Origin: an uncultured Prosthecobacter sp.
GTDB taxonomy: Bacteria; Verrucomicrobiota; Verrucomicrobiia; Verrucomicrobiales; Verrucomicrobiaceae
DNA: 8,782 bases
Direction of reading: 5' to 3'
NCBI GenBank assembly: GCA_947523045.1
Contig: CANNUR010000114.1
Location: forward strand, 1-8,782
The position numbers and the translations under genes were made by a program. Under the pieces are notes generated by a model. The model did not search any database and had not been told where the DNA came from. It saw nothing but the letters and a program-made list of their open reading frames with translations. Shown in pieces: positions 1 through 5,823 of this stretch; within the stretch, counting starts at the first letter, position 1, and every line of letters begins with the position of its first letter.

Positions 1-927
1 GCCCAGAAGGCCACCGGCAAGAAGCTGCTCTGGGGCACCGCCTGCCTGTTTGTCCATCCGCGCTACAACCAGGGCGCGGCCACCAGTCCGAACGCCAATG
101 TTTACGCCTATGCCGCCGCGCAGGTGAAGAAGGCGATGGAGGTCACCCACCGCCTTGGTGGCGAGGGCTACACCTTCTGGGGCGGTCGCGAGGGGTATTC
201 GACCCTTTGGAACACCGACCTCAAGCGCGAGATCGATCACCTGGCCGCCTTCCTGCACATGGCAGTTGAATACAAAAAGAAGATCGGCTTCAAGGGCCCC
301 TTCTACATCGAGCCGAAGCCGCGTGAGCCGACCACCCATCAGTACGACAGCGACGCCGCCGCCTGCCTGAACTTCCTGCGCGAGCACGGCCTGACGGAGC
401 ACTTCAAGCTCAACCTGGAGACCAACCACGCCACCCTCGCCGGCCACAGCATGTGGCATGAGATGGAAGTCGCCACGGCGGCCGGCGCGCTCGGCTCGGT
501 CGACGCCAACACCGGCGACGAGCTCATTGGTTGGGACACCGATCAGTTCCCGACCGACATTTACCTGACGACGCAGATGATGCTCGTCCTGCTGCGCAGT
601 GGCGGCTTCACCACGGGCGGTCTCAACTTCGATGCCAAGGTGCGCCGCGAGTCCTTTGAGCCGGTCGATCTCTTCCACGCGCACATCGGCGGCATGGACG
701 CCTTTGCCCGCGGTCTGAAGATTGCCGCGGCGATTTTGGAGGATGGTCGCTGGGAGGCCTTCCGCAAGCAGCGCTACAGCACGTTCGACAGCGGCATCGG
801 CGCCAAGGTCGAGTCGCGCTCGACCAGCTTCGAAGAGCTGGAGGCGTACATCCTGCAGCAGGGCGAGCCGACCATCGGTTCGGGTCGCCAGGAGATGCTG
901 GAGAACCTGATCAATGACTTCATCTGA
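1..927 (+). CDS. xylA: Xylose isomerase, 5'-truncated by the window edge
   Basis: Cytoplasmic metal-dependent isomerase that interconverts D-xylose and D-xylulose (often also D-glucose and D-fructose), the entry step of the isomerase route of xylose use. The reading frame is open from base 1, so 308 residues are visible; the roughly 440-residue family implies about 130 N-terminal residues, including the catalytic His/Asp pair, lie upstream. Visible family signatures, in order: [26 protein letters not shown] (metal-ligand Glu and the Lys that contacts substrate), [13 protein letters not shown] (metal Glu and His), [13 protein letters not shown] (two metal Asp) and [11 protein letters not shown] (metal Asp). 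The C-terminus, [14 protein letters not shown], matches the E. coli type ending. The gene stops at a TGA at 925-927 and is followed within 25 nt by a strong terminator, so it is the last gene of its unit. No damage is visible. Identity is very secure. Confidence 0.97.
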   Translation, partial: AQKATGKKLLWGTACLFVHPRYNQGAATSPNANVYAYAAAQVKKAMEVTHRLGGEGYTFWGGREGYSTLWNTDLKREIDHLAAFLHMAVEYKKKIGFKGPFYIEPKPREPTTHQYDSDAAACLNFLREHGLTEHFKLNLETNHATLAGHSMWHEMEVATAAGALGSVDANTGDELIGWDTDQFPTDIYLTTQMMLVLLRSGGFTTGGLNFDAKVRRESFEPVDLFHAHIGGMDAFARGLKIAAAILEDGRWEAFRKQRYSTFDSGIGAKVESRSTSFEELEAYILQQGEPTIGSGRQEMLENLINDFI

Positions 928-951
928 AGCCGGCGTCTGCCGGATTCATCG

Positions 952-979
952 GGGCGGGTCTGCGGGCCCGCCCTTTTTT
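952..979 (+). terminator. Rho-independent terminator of xylA
   Basis: A 9-bp stem (952-960 with 965-973, one G-T wobble) with a TGCG loop is followed directly by six T (974-979). It lies 25 nt after the xylA stop and isolates xylA from pepP. On the opposite strand there is no T run, so it works for the + strand only. Confidence 0.93.
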
Positions 980-1004
980 CTGCCGGTGGTTCCGCCGACT
1001 CGAC

Positions 1005-1033
1005 TTGTGCTTTGGCCGTCACCCGTCCAGAAT
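1005..1033 (+). promoter_or_regulatory. Candidate promoter of pepP, possibly giving a leaderless mRNA
   Basis: TTGTGC (1005-1010), a 17-nt spacer and CAGAAT (1028-1033) resemble a sigma70-type promoter; the -10 matches 4 of 6 consensus bases, the -35 only 3 of 6. The -10 ends 8 nt before the ATG at 1042, so transcription would begin at or next to the start codon. No Shine-Dalgarno sequence is present, which fits a leaderless reading. The match is weak and rests mainly on position and on similar spacing at two other genes in the window. Confidence 0.35.
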
Positions 1034-1041
1034 CCCGCGCC

Positions 1042-2343
1042 ATGCGCTACACGCCGCTTCCCGCCGAACTGTTCATCGCCAACCGCCGGCGCCTGCAGGC
1101 CCTGCTGCCGCCGCGCGCCCTCGTCATCGTTCAGGCCAACGACGTCCTGCCGACCAATGCCGACGGCACGCTGGGTTTTGTGCAGAACAGCGATCTCTAC
1201 CATCTGAGCGGCATTGACCAGGAGGAGACGATCCTGCTGCTGTTTCCCGACGCGCCCGATCCGCGCCAGCGCGAGATCCTGTTCGTGCGCGAGACCAACG
1301 AACTGATCGCGCTCTGGGAGGGGGCCAAGCTGACGCGCGAGCAGGCCTCAGCGCGCTCGGGAGTGGGTCGCATCTGCTGGCTACACGAGTTCGAGGGGGT
1401 CTTCCGCCAGTGCATGTGCCAGGCGGGGCCGGTCTATCTGAACGGCAACGAGCACCCGCGCGCCGTCATTGACATGGAGACCCGCGAACTGCGCTTCGCC
1501 CGTCGCTGCCGCCGTGAATATCCGCTGCACGACCTGCGCCGGCTGGCGCCGCTCATGCACGAACTGCGCCTGGTGAAGCAGCCGGCCGAGATCGATGCCC
1601 TGCGCGAGGCGATGCGCATCACCGGCGACGGCTTCGGTCGCGTCTGCCGGTTTGTCCGCCCCGGTGTGCATGAGTTCGAGGTCGAGGCCGAGTTCGCCCA
1701 TGAATTCCTGCGTCAACGTGCCGGCGGCTTTGCCTATCCGCCGATCATCGCCTCGGGCGCCTCCGCCTGCGTGCTGCACTACCACAGCAACGACGCCGAG
1801 TGCCGGGACGGCGATCTGCTGCTGCTCGATGTCGCCGCCAAGTACGCCAACTACAATGCCGACCTCACCCGCACGATTCCGGTGAACGGCCGTTTCACGC
1901 CGCGCCAGCGCCAGGTGTACCAGGCGGTGTTGAACGTCTTCCGCGCCGCCTGCGACCTGCTGCGACCGGGCGTGCTGCTGCGCGAGTACCAGGAGGAAAT
2001 TGGCCGCCTGATGACTTCGGAACTGATCGGTCTCGGCCTGCTCGACCGCGATGCGGTCGAGAAACAGGATCCGGACCAGCCGCTGTTCAAGAAGTACTTC
2101 CCGCACGGCACCAGTCATCATCTGGGAATCGATGTGCACGATGTGGGCGCCACCTGGGAGCCGTTGCGCGCCGGCATGGTGCTCACCGTCGAGCCGGGCC
2201 TTTACATCCGTGAGGAAGACATTGGCATCCGCCTGGAGAACGACATCCTCATTGGCGAAACCGCCAACACCGACCTCATGGCCGACATCCCGATCGAGCC
2301 GGACGCGATCGAGGCGCTCATGGCCGAGGGGCGGGCGGACTGA
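1042..2343 (+). CDS. pepP: Xaa-Pro aminopeptidase (aminopeptidase P, M24B)
   Basis: Dimetal cytoplasmic exopeptidase that removes an N-terminal residue preceding proline, used in peptide turnover. The 433-residue product has the two expected parts: an aminopeptidase-P N-domain (about 1-170, with FVQNSDLYHLSGIDQEE as its hallmark) and a pita-bread catalytic domain (about 175-420). By alignment with E. coli PepP the metal ligands are D263 (LLLDVA), D274 (NADLTRT), H359 (HGTSH), E384 (TVEPGLY) and E399 (IRLEND), with H246 (VLHY) and H366 (DVHDVG) as catalytic histidines. All are intact. I chose the ATG at 1042 because MRYTPLPAELFIANRRRL is the usual start of the family; a TTG at 1012 would add ten residues with no family match. 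It stands alone, after the xylA terminator and 156 nt before the RRM gene. Close relatives in M24 (prolidase) are less likely because the N-domain is of the AMP_N type. Confidence 0.94.
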   Translation: MRYTPLPAELFIANRRRLQALLPPRALVIVQANDVLPTNADGTLGFVQNSDLYHLSGIDQEETILLLFPDAPDPRQREILFVRETNELIALWEGAKLTREQASARSGVGRICWLHEFEGVFRQCMCQAGPVYLNGNEHPRAVIDMETRELRFARRCRREYPLHDLRRLAPLMHELRLVKQPAEIDALREAMRITGDGFGRVCRFVRPGVHEFEVEAEFAHEFLRQRAGGFAYPPIIASGASACVLHYHSNDAECRDGDLLLLDVAAKYANYNADLTRTIPVNGRFTPRQRQVYQAVLNVFRAACDLLRPGVLLREYQEEIGRLMTSELIGLGLLDRDAVEKQDPDQPLFKKYFPHGTSHHLGIDVHDVGATWEPLRAGMVLTVEPGLYIREEDIGIRLENDILIGETANTDLMADIPIEPDAIEALMAEGRAD

Positions 2344-2362
2344 GCAAAATTGCGATTTCTGC

Positions 2363-2395
2363 TTGCATTCTCCGATGGATCGGGGAAAATTTCCC
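2363..2395 (+). promoter_or_regulatory. AT-rich promoter-like region with hairpin and inverted repeat upstream of the RRM gene
   Basis: This patch is noticeably more AT-rich than its surroundings. It contains TTGCAT (2363-2368), 17 nt, then AAAATT (2386-2391), a weak promoter match (-10 only 3 of 6). An 8-bp hairpin (2368-2375 with 2380-2387, loop TGGA) follows the pepP stop but has no T tract, so it is at best a poor pepP terminator. An inverted repeat with 6-bp arms, GGGAAA and TTTCCC around a single A, lies at 2383-2395 and could be an operator. Which of these matters cannot be decided from sequence alone. Confidence 0.35.
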
Positions 2396-2499
2396 AGTCC
2401 ACCTGTTTGAAAGTCAGGTCAGAAGATTCATCAGGTGAGTGCATCGTCGGTGAGGTTTCTGGCGGCTCCAGAGAGGAGACACATCCAGCACCATCGACA

Positions 2500-2940
2500 A
2501 TGAACACGAAAATGTATGTGGGGAACCTCCCCTTCAAGGCATCCGAAGCGGATCTTCGCGATCTGTTTTCCCAGTATGGCGGCGTCACCGACGTCTTCCT
2601 TCCCATGGATCGTGAAAGCGGCCGCCCGCGCGGCTTCGCCTTCGTCTCCATGGACACCCCCGAGGCGATGACCGCGGCGATCAATGGCCTCAACGGCCAG
2701 GATTTCGGCGGCCGTGCCCTGACGATCAATGAGGCGCGTCCGAAGGAAGAGCGTCCGAGCTTCGGCGGCGGCGGCGGCGGCGGTGGTCGCGGCGGCTACG
2801 GTGGCGGCGGCGGTGGCCGTGGCGGCTACGGTGGTGGCGGCGGCGGTGGTGGTGGTTACGGCGGCGGCGGCGGCGGCGGCCGCGGCGGCAAAGGCTGGGA
2901 CCGCGGCAGCCGTGGCGAGCGCGACGGCGGCGGCTGGTAA
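2500..2940 (+). CDS. Glycine-rich RRM-domain RNA-binding protein
   Basis: A 146-residue protein with one RNA recognition motif (residues about 4-82) and a C-terminal tail (about 89-146) made almost wholly of Gly with spaced Arg and Tyr. RNP2 is MYVGNL (5-10) and RNP1 is RGFAFVSM (44-51), so the aromatic RNA-stacking positions Y6, F46 and F48 are present. The tail has RGGY-type units like cyanobacterial Rbp and plant glycine-rich proteins, and ends [16 protein letters not shown]. Such bacterial proteins are known to bind single-stranded RNA and are often cold-responsive; that role here is inference. I take the ATG at 2500 ([12 protein letters not shown]) because the domain begins there; the frame stays open further upstream from a TTG at 2350, but that extension has no domain character. 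A purine-rich GAGAGGAGA (2471-2479) lies about 20 nt before the start, too far for a standard ribosome site. The gene is flanked by its own promoter-like region and terminator, so it looks monocistronic. Confidence 0.93.
   Translation: MNTKMYVGNLPFKASEADLRDLFSQYGGVTDVFLPMDRESGRPRGFAFVSMDTPEAMTAAINGLNGQDFGGRALTINEARPKEERPSFGGGGGGGGRGGYGGGGGGRGGYGGGGGGGGGYGGGGGGGRGGKGWDRGSRGERDGGGW
2764..2889 (+). repeat. GGC/GGT codon repeat encoding the Gly/Arg/Tyr tail
   Basis: About 126 bp of nearly uninterrupted GGN codons, broken by CGC/CGT (Arg) and TAC (Tyr), giving an irregular unit of about ten residues ([10 protein letters not shown]) two to three times over. Use of both GGC and GGT shows it is under coding constraint yet prone to slippage. 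In other frames it makes long poly-Ala or poly-Arg shadow ORFs that are not genes. Confidence 0.85.
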
Positions 2941-2959
2941 TCAGTCCATTCCATTCACG

Positions 2960-2992
2960 GCGGAACCTCGATCTCCGGGGTTCCGCTTTTTT
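2960..2992 (+). terminator. Rho-independent terminator of the RRM gene
   Basis: GCGGAACC (2960-2967) pairs perfectly with GGTTCCGC (2979-2986), and the stem can extend by two more pairs inward. It is followed by six T (2987-2992). It starts 19 nt after the RRM stop codon and separates that gene from queA. Confidence 0.92.
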
Positions 2993-3038
2993 GTTTGCGG
3001 CCGCTGTGTTGCGGCCTTCGTTGAACTTTTCCACTGCC

Positions 3039-4013
3039 GTGCTGACCTCGGATTTCGACTACGACCTGCCCCCGGAACTCATTGCCGCCCATCCATTGGC
3101 CGAGCGCTCAGCCTCGCGCATGCTGGTGGTCGATCGCGCCCGCGGCACGCTCGAACACCGTCGCTTCAGTGACATCGCCGGTTTCTCCCGGGAAGGTGAT
3201 CTTTGGGTGCTGAACAACACCCGCGTTGTGCCGGCGCGCTTCTTTTCCAATGACGGTCGCCAGGAGGTGCTGCGCGTGGATGTGCTCGCGCCCCTGCGCT
3301 GGCGTTGCATGGTCAAGCCCGGCAAGCGCTTCCGTCCCGGCCACCGCATGGCGATTGGCGAGGCGTTGGGCACGGTGCTGGAGGTGCTCGAGAATGGCGA
3401 TCGTGTGATCGAGTTCGATCAGCCGGTCGATGAGGAGCGACACGGTCATCTGGCCTTGCCGCCGTACATGGAGCGCCAGGATGAGGCGGCCGATCGCGAG
3501 CGCTATCAGACGGTCTATGCGGCGAGTGCCGGCGCCATTGCCGCGCCGACGGCCGGCCTGCATTTCACGCCTGAGATTTTGGCGCAGCTGCCGCATGCCT
3601 TTGTCACCCTGCATGTCGGGGTCGGCACCTTCCAGCCGGTCAAGGCCGAGCACATCACCGACCATGTCATGCACCGCGAGCGTTACGAGATCCCGGCGGC
3701 GACCGCCGCTGCCGTTGCCGGGGCAAGCCGGGTCATTGCCGTCGGCACCACCTCGATGCGCACGCTGGAGGCCTCGGCGCGCGAGCATGGTGCGGCGATG
3801 GCCGGCGCCGGCAGCACGGACATCTTCATTTATCCGGGTTTCGAGTTCCGGGTCTGCGGCGCGCTGCTGACCAACTTCCACCTGCCGAAGTCGACCCTGC
3901 TCATGCTGGTGAGCGCCTTTGCCGGCCGCGAGCTGATCCGCGAGGCCTATGCCGAGGCGGTGCGCGAGCGCTACCGCTTCTTCAGCTACGGCGATTGCAT
4001 GCTCATCGTCTGA
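3039..4013 (+). CDS. queA: S-adenosylmethionine:tRNA ribosyltransferase-isomerase
   Basis: Transfers and isomerises the ribosyl part of S-adenosylmethionine onto 7-aminomethyl-7-deazaguanine in tRNA (anticodon position 34), forming epoxyqueuosine, the penultimate step of queuosine synthesis. The 324 residues carry all the family blocks: DFDYDLPPELIAAHP (5-19), LNNTRVVPARF (58-68), LPPYMERQDEAADRERYQTVY (140-160), GAIAAPTAGLHF (165-176), HVGVGTFQPV (192-201), VGTTSMRTLE (235-244), FIYPGF (263-268), LLTNFHLPKSTLLMLVSAFAG (276-296) and YRFFSYGDCMLI (312-323). It is about 30 residues shorter than E. coli QueA, partly because it stops right after the last motif. I prefer a GTG start at 3039, matching where other QueA proteins begin; the frame is open up to a TTG at 2991, but that lies inside the upstream terminator. 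No Shine-Dalgarno site is seen. It appears monocistronic and converges on rplQ. Confidence 0.95.
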   Translation: MLTSDFDYDLPPELIAAHPLAERSASRMLVVDRARGTLEHRRFSDIAGFSREGDLWVLNNTRVVPARFFSNDGRQEVLRVDVLAPLRWRCMVKPGKRFRPGHRMAIGEALGTVLEVLENGDRVIEFDQPVDEERHGHLALPPYMERQDEAADRERYQTVYAASAGAIAAPTAGLHFTPEILAQLPHAFVTLHVGVGTFQPVKAEHITDHVMHRERYEIPAATAAAVAGASRVIAVGTTSMRTLEASAREHGAAMAGAGSTDIFIYPGFEFRVCGALLTNFHLPKSTLLMLVSAFAGRELIREAYAEAVRERYRFFSYGDCMLIV

Positions 4014-4017
4014 GCGC

Positions 4018-4050
4018 AAAAAAGCGCGGACGCCGGCAAGGCGTCCGCGC
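4018..4050 (-). terminator. Terminator of the rpoA-rplQ unit
   Basis: A perfect 11-bp stem (4024-4034 with 4040-4050, loop GGCAA) is followed, read on the - strand, by six T (4023-4018). It lies 22 nt beyond the rplQ stop and only 10 nt beyond the queA stop on the other side. On the + strand there is no T tract after the stem, so it is a - strand terminator that may also slow queA transcription. Confidence 0.93.
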
Positions 4051-4072
4051 GATCAGGGTTCGTGCAGGGGGC

Positions 4073-4492
4073 TCAGGAAGCGGTGGCTTCCGCGGCTTCC
4101 GGCTGGGCTTCTTCGGTGGCCGGCGCGGCCATGACGAAGGCGTCGACCCACTCGATGTAGGCCATCGGGGCGGAGTCGCTGCGGCGCTGGCCGAGCTTGG
4201 TGATGCGGGTGTAACCGCCCTTGCGGTCCTTGGAGGCGACGGCGATTTCTTCGAAGAGCTTCTTGACGGTGCTCTTGTGACGCAGGGTCGCCACGGCGAG
4301 GCGGCGGGCGTGCAGGTCGCCGCGCTTGCCGAGGGTGACGAGCTTTTCCGCGTAGGGGCGCAGCGCCTTGGCCTTGGCCAGGGTGGTGCGGATGCGGCGG
4401 TGCTCAATCAGCGAGCAGGCGAGGTTGGCCAGCAGGGCCTTCCGGTGGGAGGCTTCGCGCTGGAGCTTGGGGACTTTTCTTCCGTGTTTCAT
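4073..4492 (-). CDS. rplQ: 50S ribosomal protein L17
   Basis: Structural protein of the large ribosomal subunit. The 139-residue product starts [20 protein letters not shown], the diagnostic L17 opening, and continues with [37 protein letters not shown] and [25 protein letters not shown]. The last 20 residues or so are an Ala/Glu-rich extension beyond the conserved core, as in several other phyla. It follows rpoA by 33 nt on the same strand and shares its terminator, so the pair is one transcription unit. The spacer before its ATG is C-rich and contains no Shine-Dalgarno sequence. Confidence 0.97.
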   Translation of the reverse strand: MKHGRKVPKLQREASHRKALLANLACSLIEHRRIRTTLAKAKALRPYAEKLVTLGKRGDLHARRLAVATLRHKSTVKKLFEEIAVASKDRKGGYTRITKLGQRRSDSAPMAYIEWVDAFVMAAPATEEAQPEAAEATAS

Positions 4493-4525
4493 GATGGGTG
4501 GTTCTGAAGGGGGTGGCAGGCGGGA

Positions 4526-5644
4526 TTACTCGTCGTCGTCCACGTCGGGCAGGTTGCTGTCAACGAGGCTGGTGAAGCCCATGATGTCGGCTTCCTCATC
4601 GTCGTCGCCGATCATGCTGCTGCGGGCGAGCAGCGACGAGCCGCCGGCGGAGGGCTCGAGCAGGGAGGCGTCGAACTTCATGCCGAGCGACAGGCCAAGC
4701 TCGGAGAGCTTTTCCTTGATCTCGGTGAGCGACTTCTTGCCGAAGTTGCGGTAGCGCAGCATTTCGGCCTCGGTCTTCATGGCCAACTGGCCGACGGAGG
4801 TGATGTTGGCGTTGTTGAGGCAGTTGGCGGCGCGGACCGAGAGTTCGATCTCGTTGACGCTCATGTTGAGCAGCTTGCGCAGCTCGCTGTTCTCCTCGGT
4901 CTGGGCCTCCGGGGCGGCCTCGAATTCGATGGCCTTGTCGTCGTAGTTGACGAAGACGTCGAGGTGGTGGCGCAGGATGGCGGCCGACTGCAGGAGGGCG
5001 TCGCTCGGGCTGATGCGGCCGTCGGTCCAGACGTCGAGCACCAGTTTGTCATAGTCGGTGTTCTGGCCGACGCGGGTGTTTTCGACGGCGTACTTGACGC
5101 GGGTGACCGGGCTGTAGATGGAGTCAATCGGGATGACGCCGATGGGGGTGTCAGGGCGCTTGTTTTCCTCCCAGGAGGAGAAACCGCGGCCGACGCGGAC
5201 TTCGAACTCGCACTCGAACTTCACCTTGCGGTCGAGGGTGCAGATGATCTGGTCCTTGTTGATGACCTCGTAGTGATTGTCTTCCTTGATGTCGCCGGCG
5301 GTGACGACGCCTTCCTTGTCGGCGCTGATCGACAGCAGGCGGGGCTCCTTGCTTTCGCTGTGGTGGCGGAAGCGCACCTTCTTGAGGTTGAGCACGATCT
5401 GGACGACGTCTTCGAGGACGCCGGGGATGGTGCTGAACTCGTGCTCAACGCCGCGGATCTTCACGGAGGTGATGGCGGCGCCCTCCAGTGAGGAGAGCAG
5501 GACGCGGCGCAGGGAGTTGCCGATCGTGTGGCCGTAACCCTTGTCGAAGGGTTCGGCGACGAACTGCGCGTAGGTGTCGGTGGCGGTGGCCTCGTTGCGA
5601 ACGAGGCGATTCGGCATTTCGAATCGGGCTAGACGGACGGACAT
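4526..5644 (-). CDS. rpoA: DNA-directed RNA polymerase alpha subunit with extended acidic C-terminus
   Basis: Alpha subunit, whose dimer scaffolds RNA polymerase assembly and whose C-terminal domain (CTD) contacts UP elements and activators. Of 372 residues, about 1-240 form the N-terminal domain (GYGHTIGNSLRRVLLSSLEGAAI at 36-58, with the assembly arginines R46/R47). A linker follows, and the CTD spans about 253-325. DNA-contact residues are conserved: R271, N274, N300, K304 and S305 correspond to E. coli R265, N268, N294, K298 and S299. After the usual end (LGMKFD, 325) there is a 47-residue extension holding 13 Asp/Glu and one Arg, ending DVDDDE; E. coli alpha stops about ten residues after the same point. 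The start MSVRLARFEMPNRL at 5644 gives an N-terminus slightly longer than E. coli. A clear promoter lies 113 nt upstream, and the leader is structured. The gene immediately upstream is a sugar-acid dehydrogenase rather than rpsD, so the common alpha-operon order is broken here. Confidence 0.97.
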   Translation of the reverse strand: MSVRLARFEMPNRLVRNEATATDTYAQFVAEPFDKGYGHTIGNSLRRVLLSSLEGAAITSVKIRGVEHEFSTIPGVLEDVVQIVLNLKKVRFRHHSESKEPRLLSISADKEGVVTAGDIKEDNHYEVINKDQIICTLDRKVKFECEFEVRVGRGFSSWEENKRPDTPIGVIPIDSIYSPVTRVKYAVENTRVGQNTDYDKLVLDVWTDGRISPSDALLQSAAILRHHLDVFVNYDDKAIEFEAAPEAQTEENSELRKLLNMSVNEIELSVRAANCLNNANITSVGQLAMKTEAEMLRYRNFGKKSLTEIKEKLSELGLSLGMKFDASLLEPSAGGSSLLARSSMIGDDDEEADIMGFTSLVDSNLPDVDDDE

Positions 5645-5751
5645 GTGGGGTGGATGGGGTGCCGGGTTACCTCCCGGGCGAGCTTTCCGCCGCCTCGGAG
5701 AGGCGGAGAAACCGGGAGACCTACGGCGAGTGCATGGACGGCTCGCAAGGG
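5645..5751 (-). promoter_or_regulatory. Structured 5' leader of rpoA
   Basis: Predicted untranslated leader of about 107 nt between the presumed transcription start and the rpoA ATG. Read on the - strand, an outer stem CTCCCGG (5718-5712) with CCGGGAG (5677-5671) encloses a perfect 7-bp hairpin CCGCCTC/GAGGCGG (5706-5700 with 5696-5690, loop TCC). The only Shine-Dalgarno-like element, GGGAGGT (5675-5669), overlaps the 3' arm of the outer stem. The same arm can instead pair as CCGGG (5677-5673) with CCCGG (5666-5662), putting AGG in a loop. The two folds exclude each other, as in an attenuating or autoregulatory leader. It matches no RNA family I recognise. The purine element is about 25 nt from the ATG, so it may not be a ribosome site at all. 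Confidence 0.45.
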
Positions 5752-5757
5752 GGCAGG

Positions 5758-5785
5758 ATTATGAGCAATTCCGCCACCTTTGCAA
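5758..5785 (-). promoter_or_regulatory. Sigma70-like promoter of rpoA-rplQ
   Basis: On the - strand TTGCAA (5785-5780), a 16-nt spacer and CATAAT (5763-5758) match the -35 in 4 of 6 and the -10 in 5 of 6 positions. It sits in the 179-nt gap after the upstream dehydrogenase gene, 38 nt past that gene's stop codon. It is the best promoter match in the window. Confidence 0.7.
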
Positions 5786-5823
5786 GGGCATTTTCACGGG
5801 GCTGGGCGGCGAAAACTGGCGAT

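Noticed and set aside
1012..1041. TTG start giving pepP ten extra residues
   Set aside because: The added residues do not match the family, and the ATG at 1042 matches the usual N-terminus.
2350..2499. N-terminal extension of the RRM protein from a TTG at 2350
   Set aside because: No domain character. The region holds promoter-like and inverted-repeat elements, and the RRM starts right after the ATG at 2500.
2764..2889. Repeat array considered as CRISPR or tandem satellite
   Set aside because: There are no spacers and no fixed repeat unit; the repeats are in-frame glycine codons of a clear protein.
2995..3016. TTGCGGCC direct repeat and a GCGGCCGC palindrome before queA
   Set aside because: Short GC-rich matches expected by chance here; no promoter or binding-site context supports them.
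2991..3038. TTG start giving queA sixteen extra residues
   Set aside because: It lies inside the T tract of the upstream terminator, and the QueA family begins near the GTG at 3039.
2729..3172. Alanine-rich ORF overlapping the RRM gene on the + strand, and an Arg/His-rich one on the - strand
   Set aside because: Both are frame shadows of the GGN repeat and cross the terminator at 2960-2992.
5721..5735. Four-codon micro-ORF (ATG to TAG) in the rpoA leader on the - strand
   Set aside because: Too short to distinguish from chance, no ribosome site and no codon bias pointing to an attenuator peptide.
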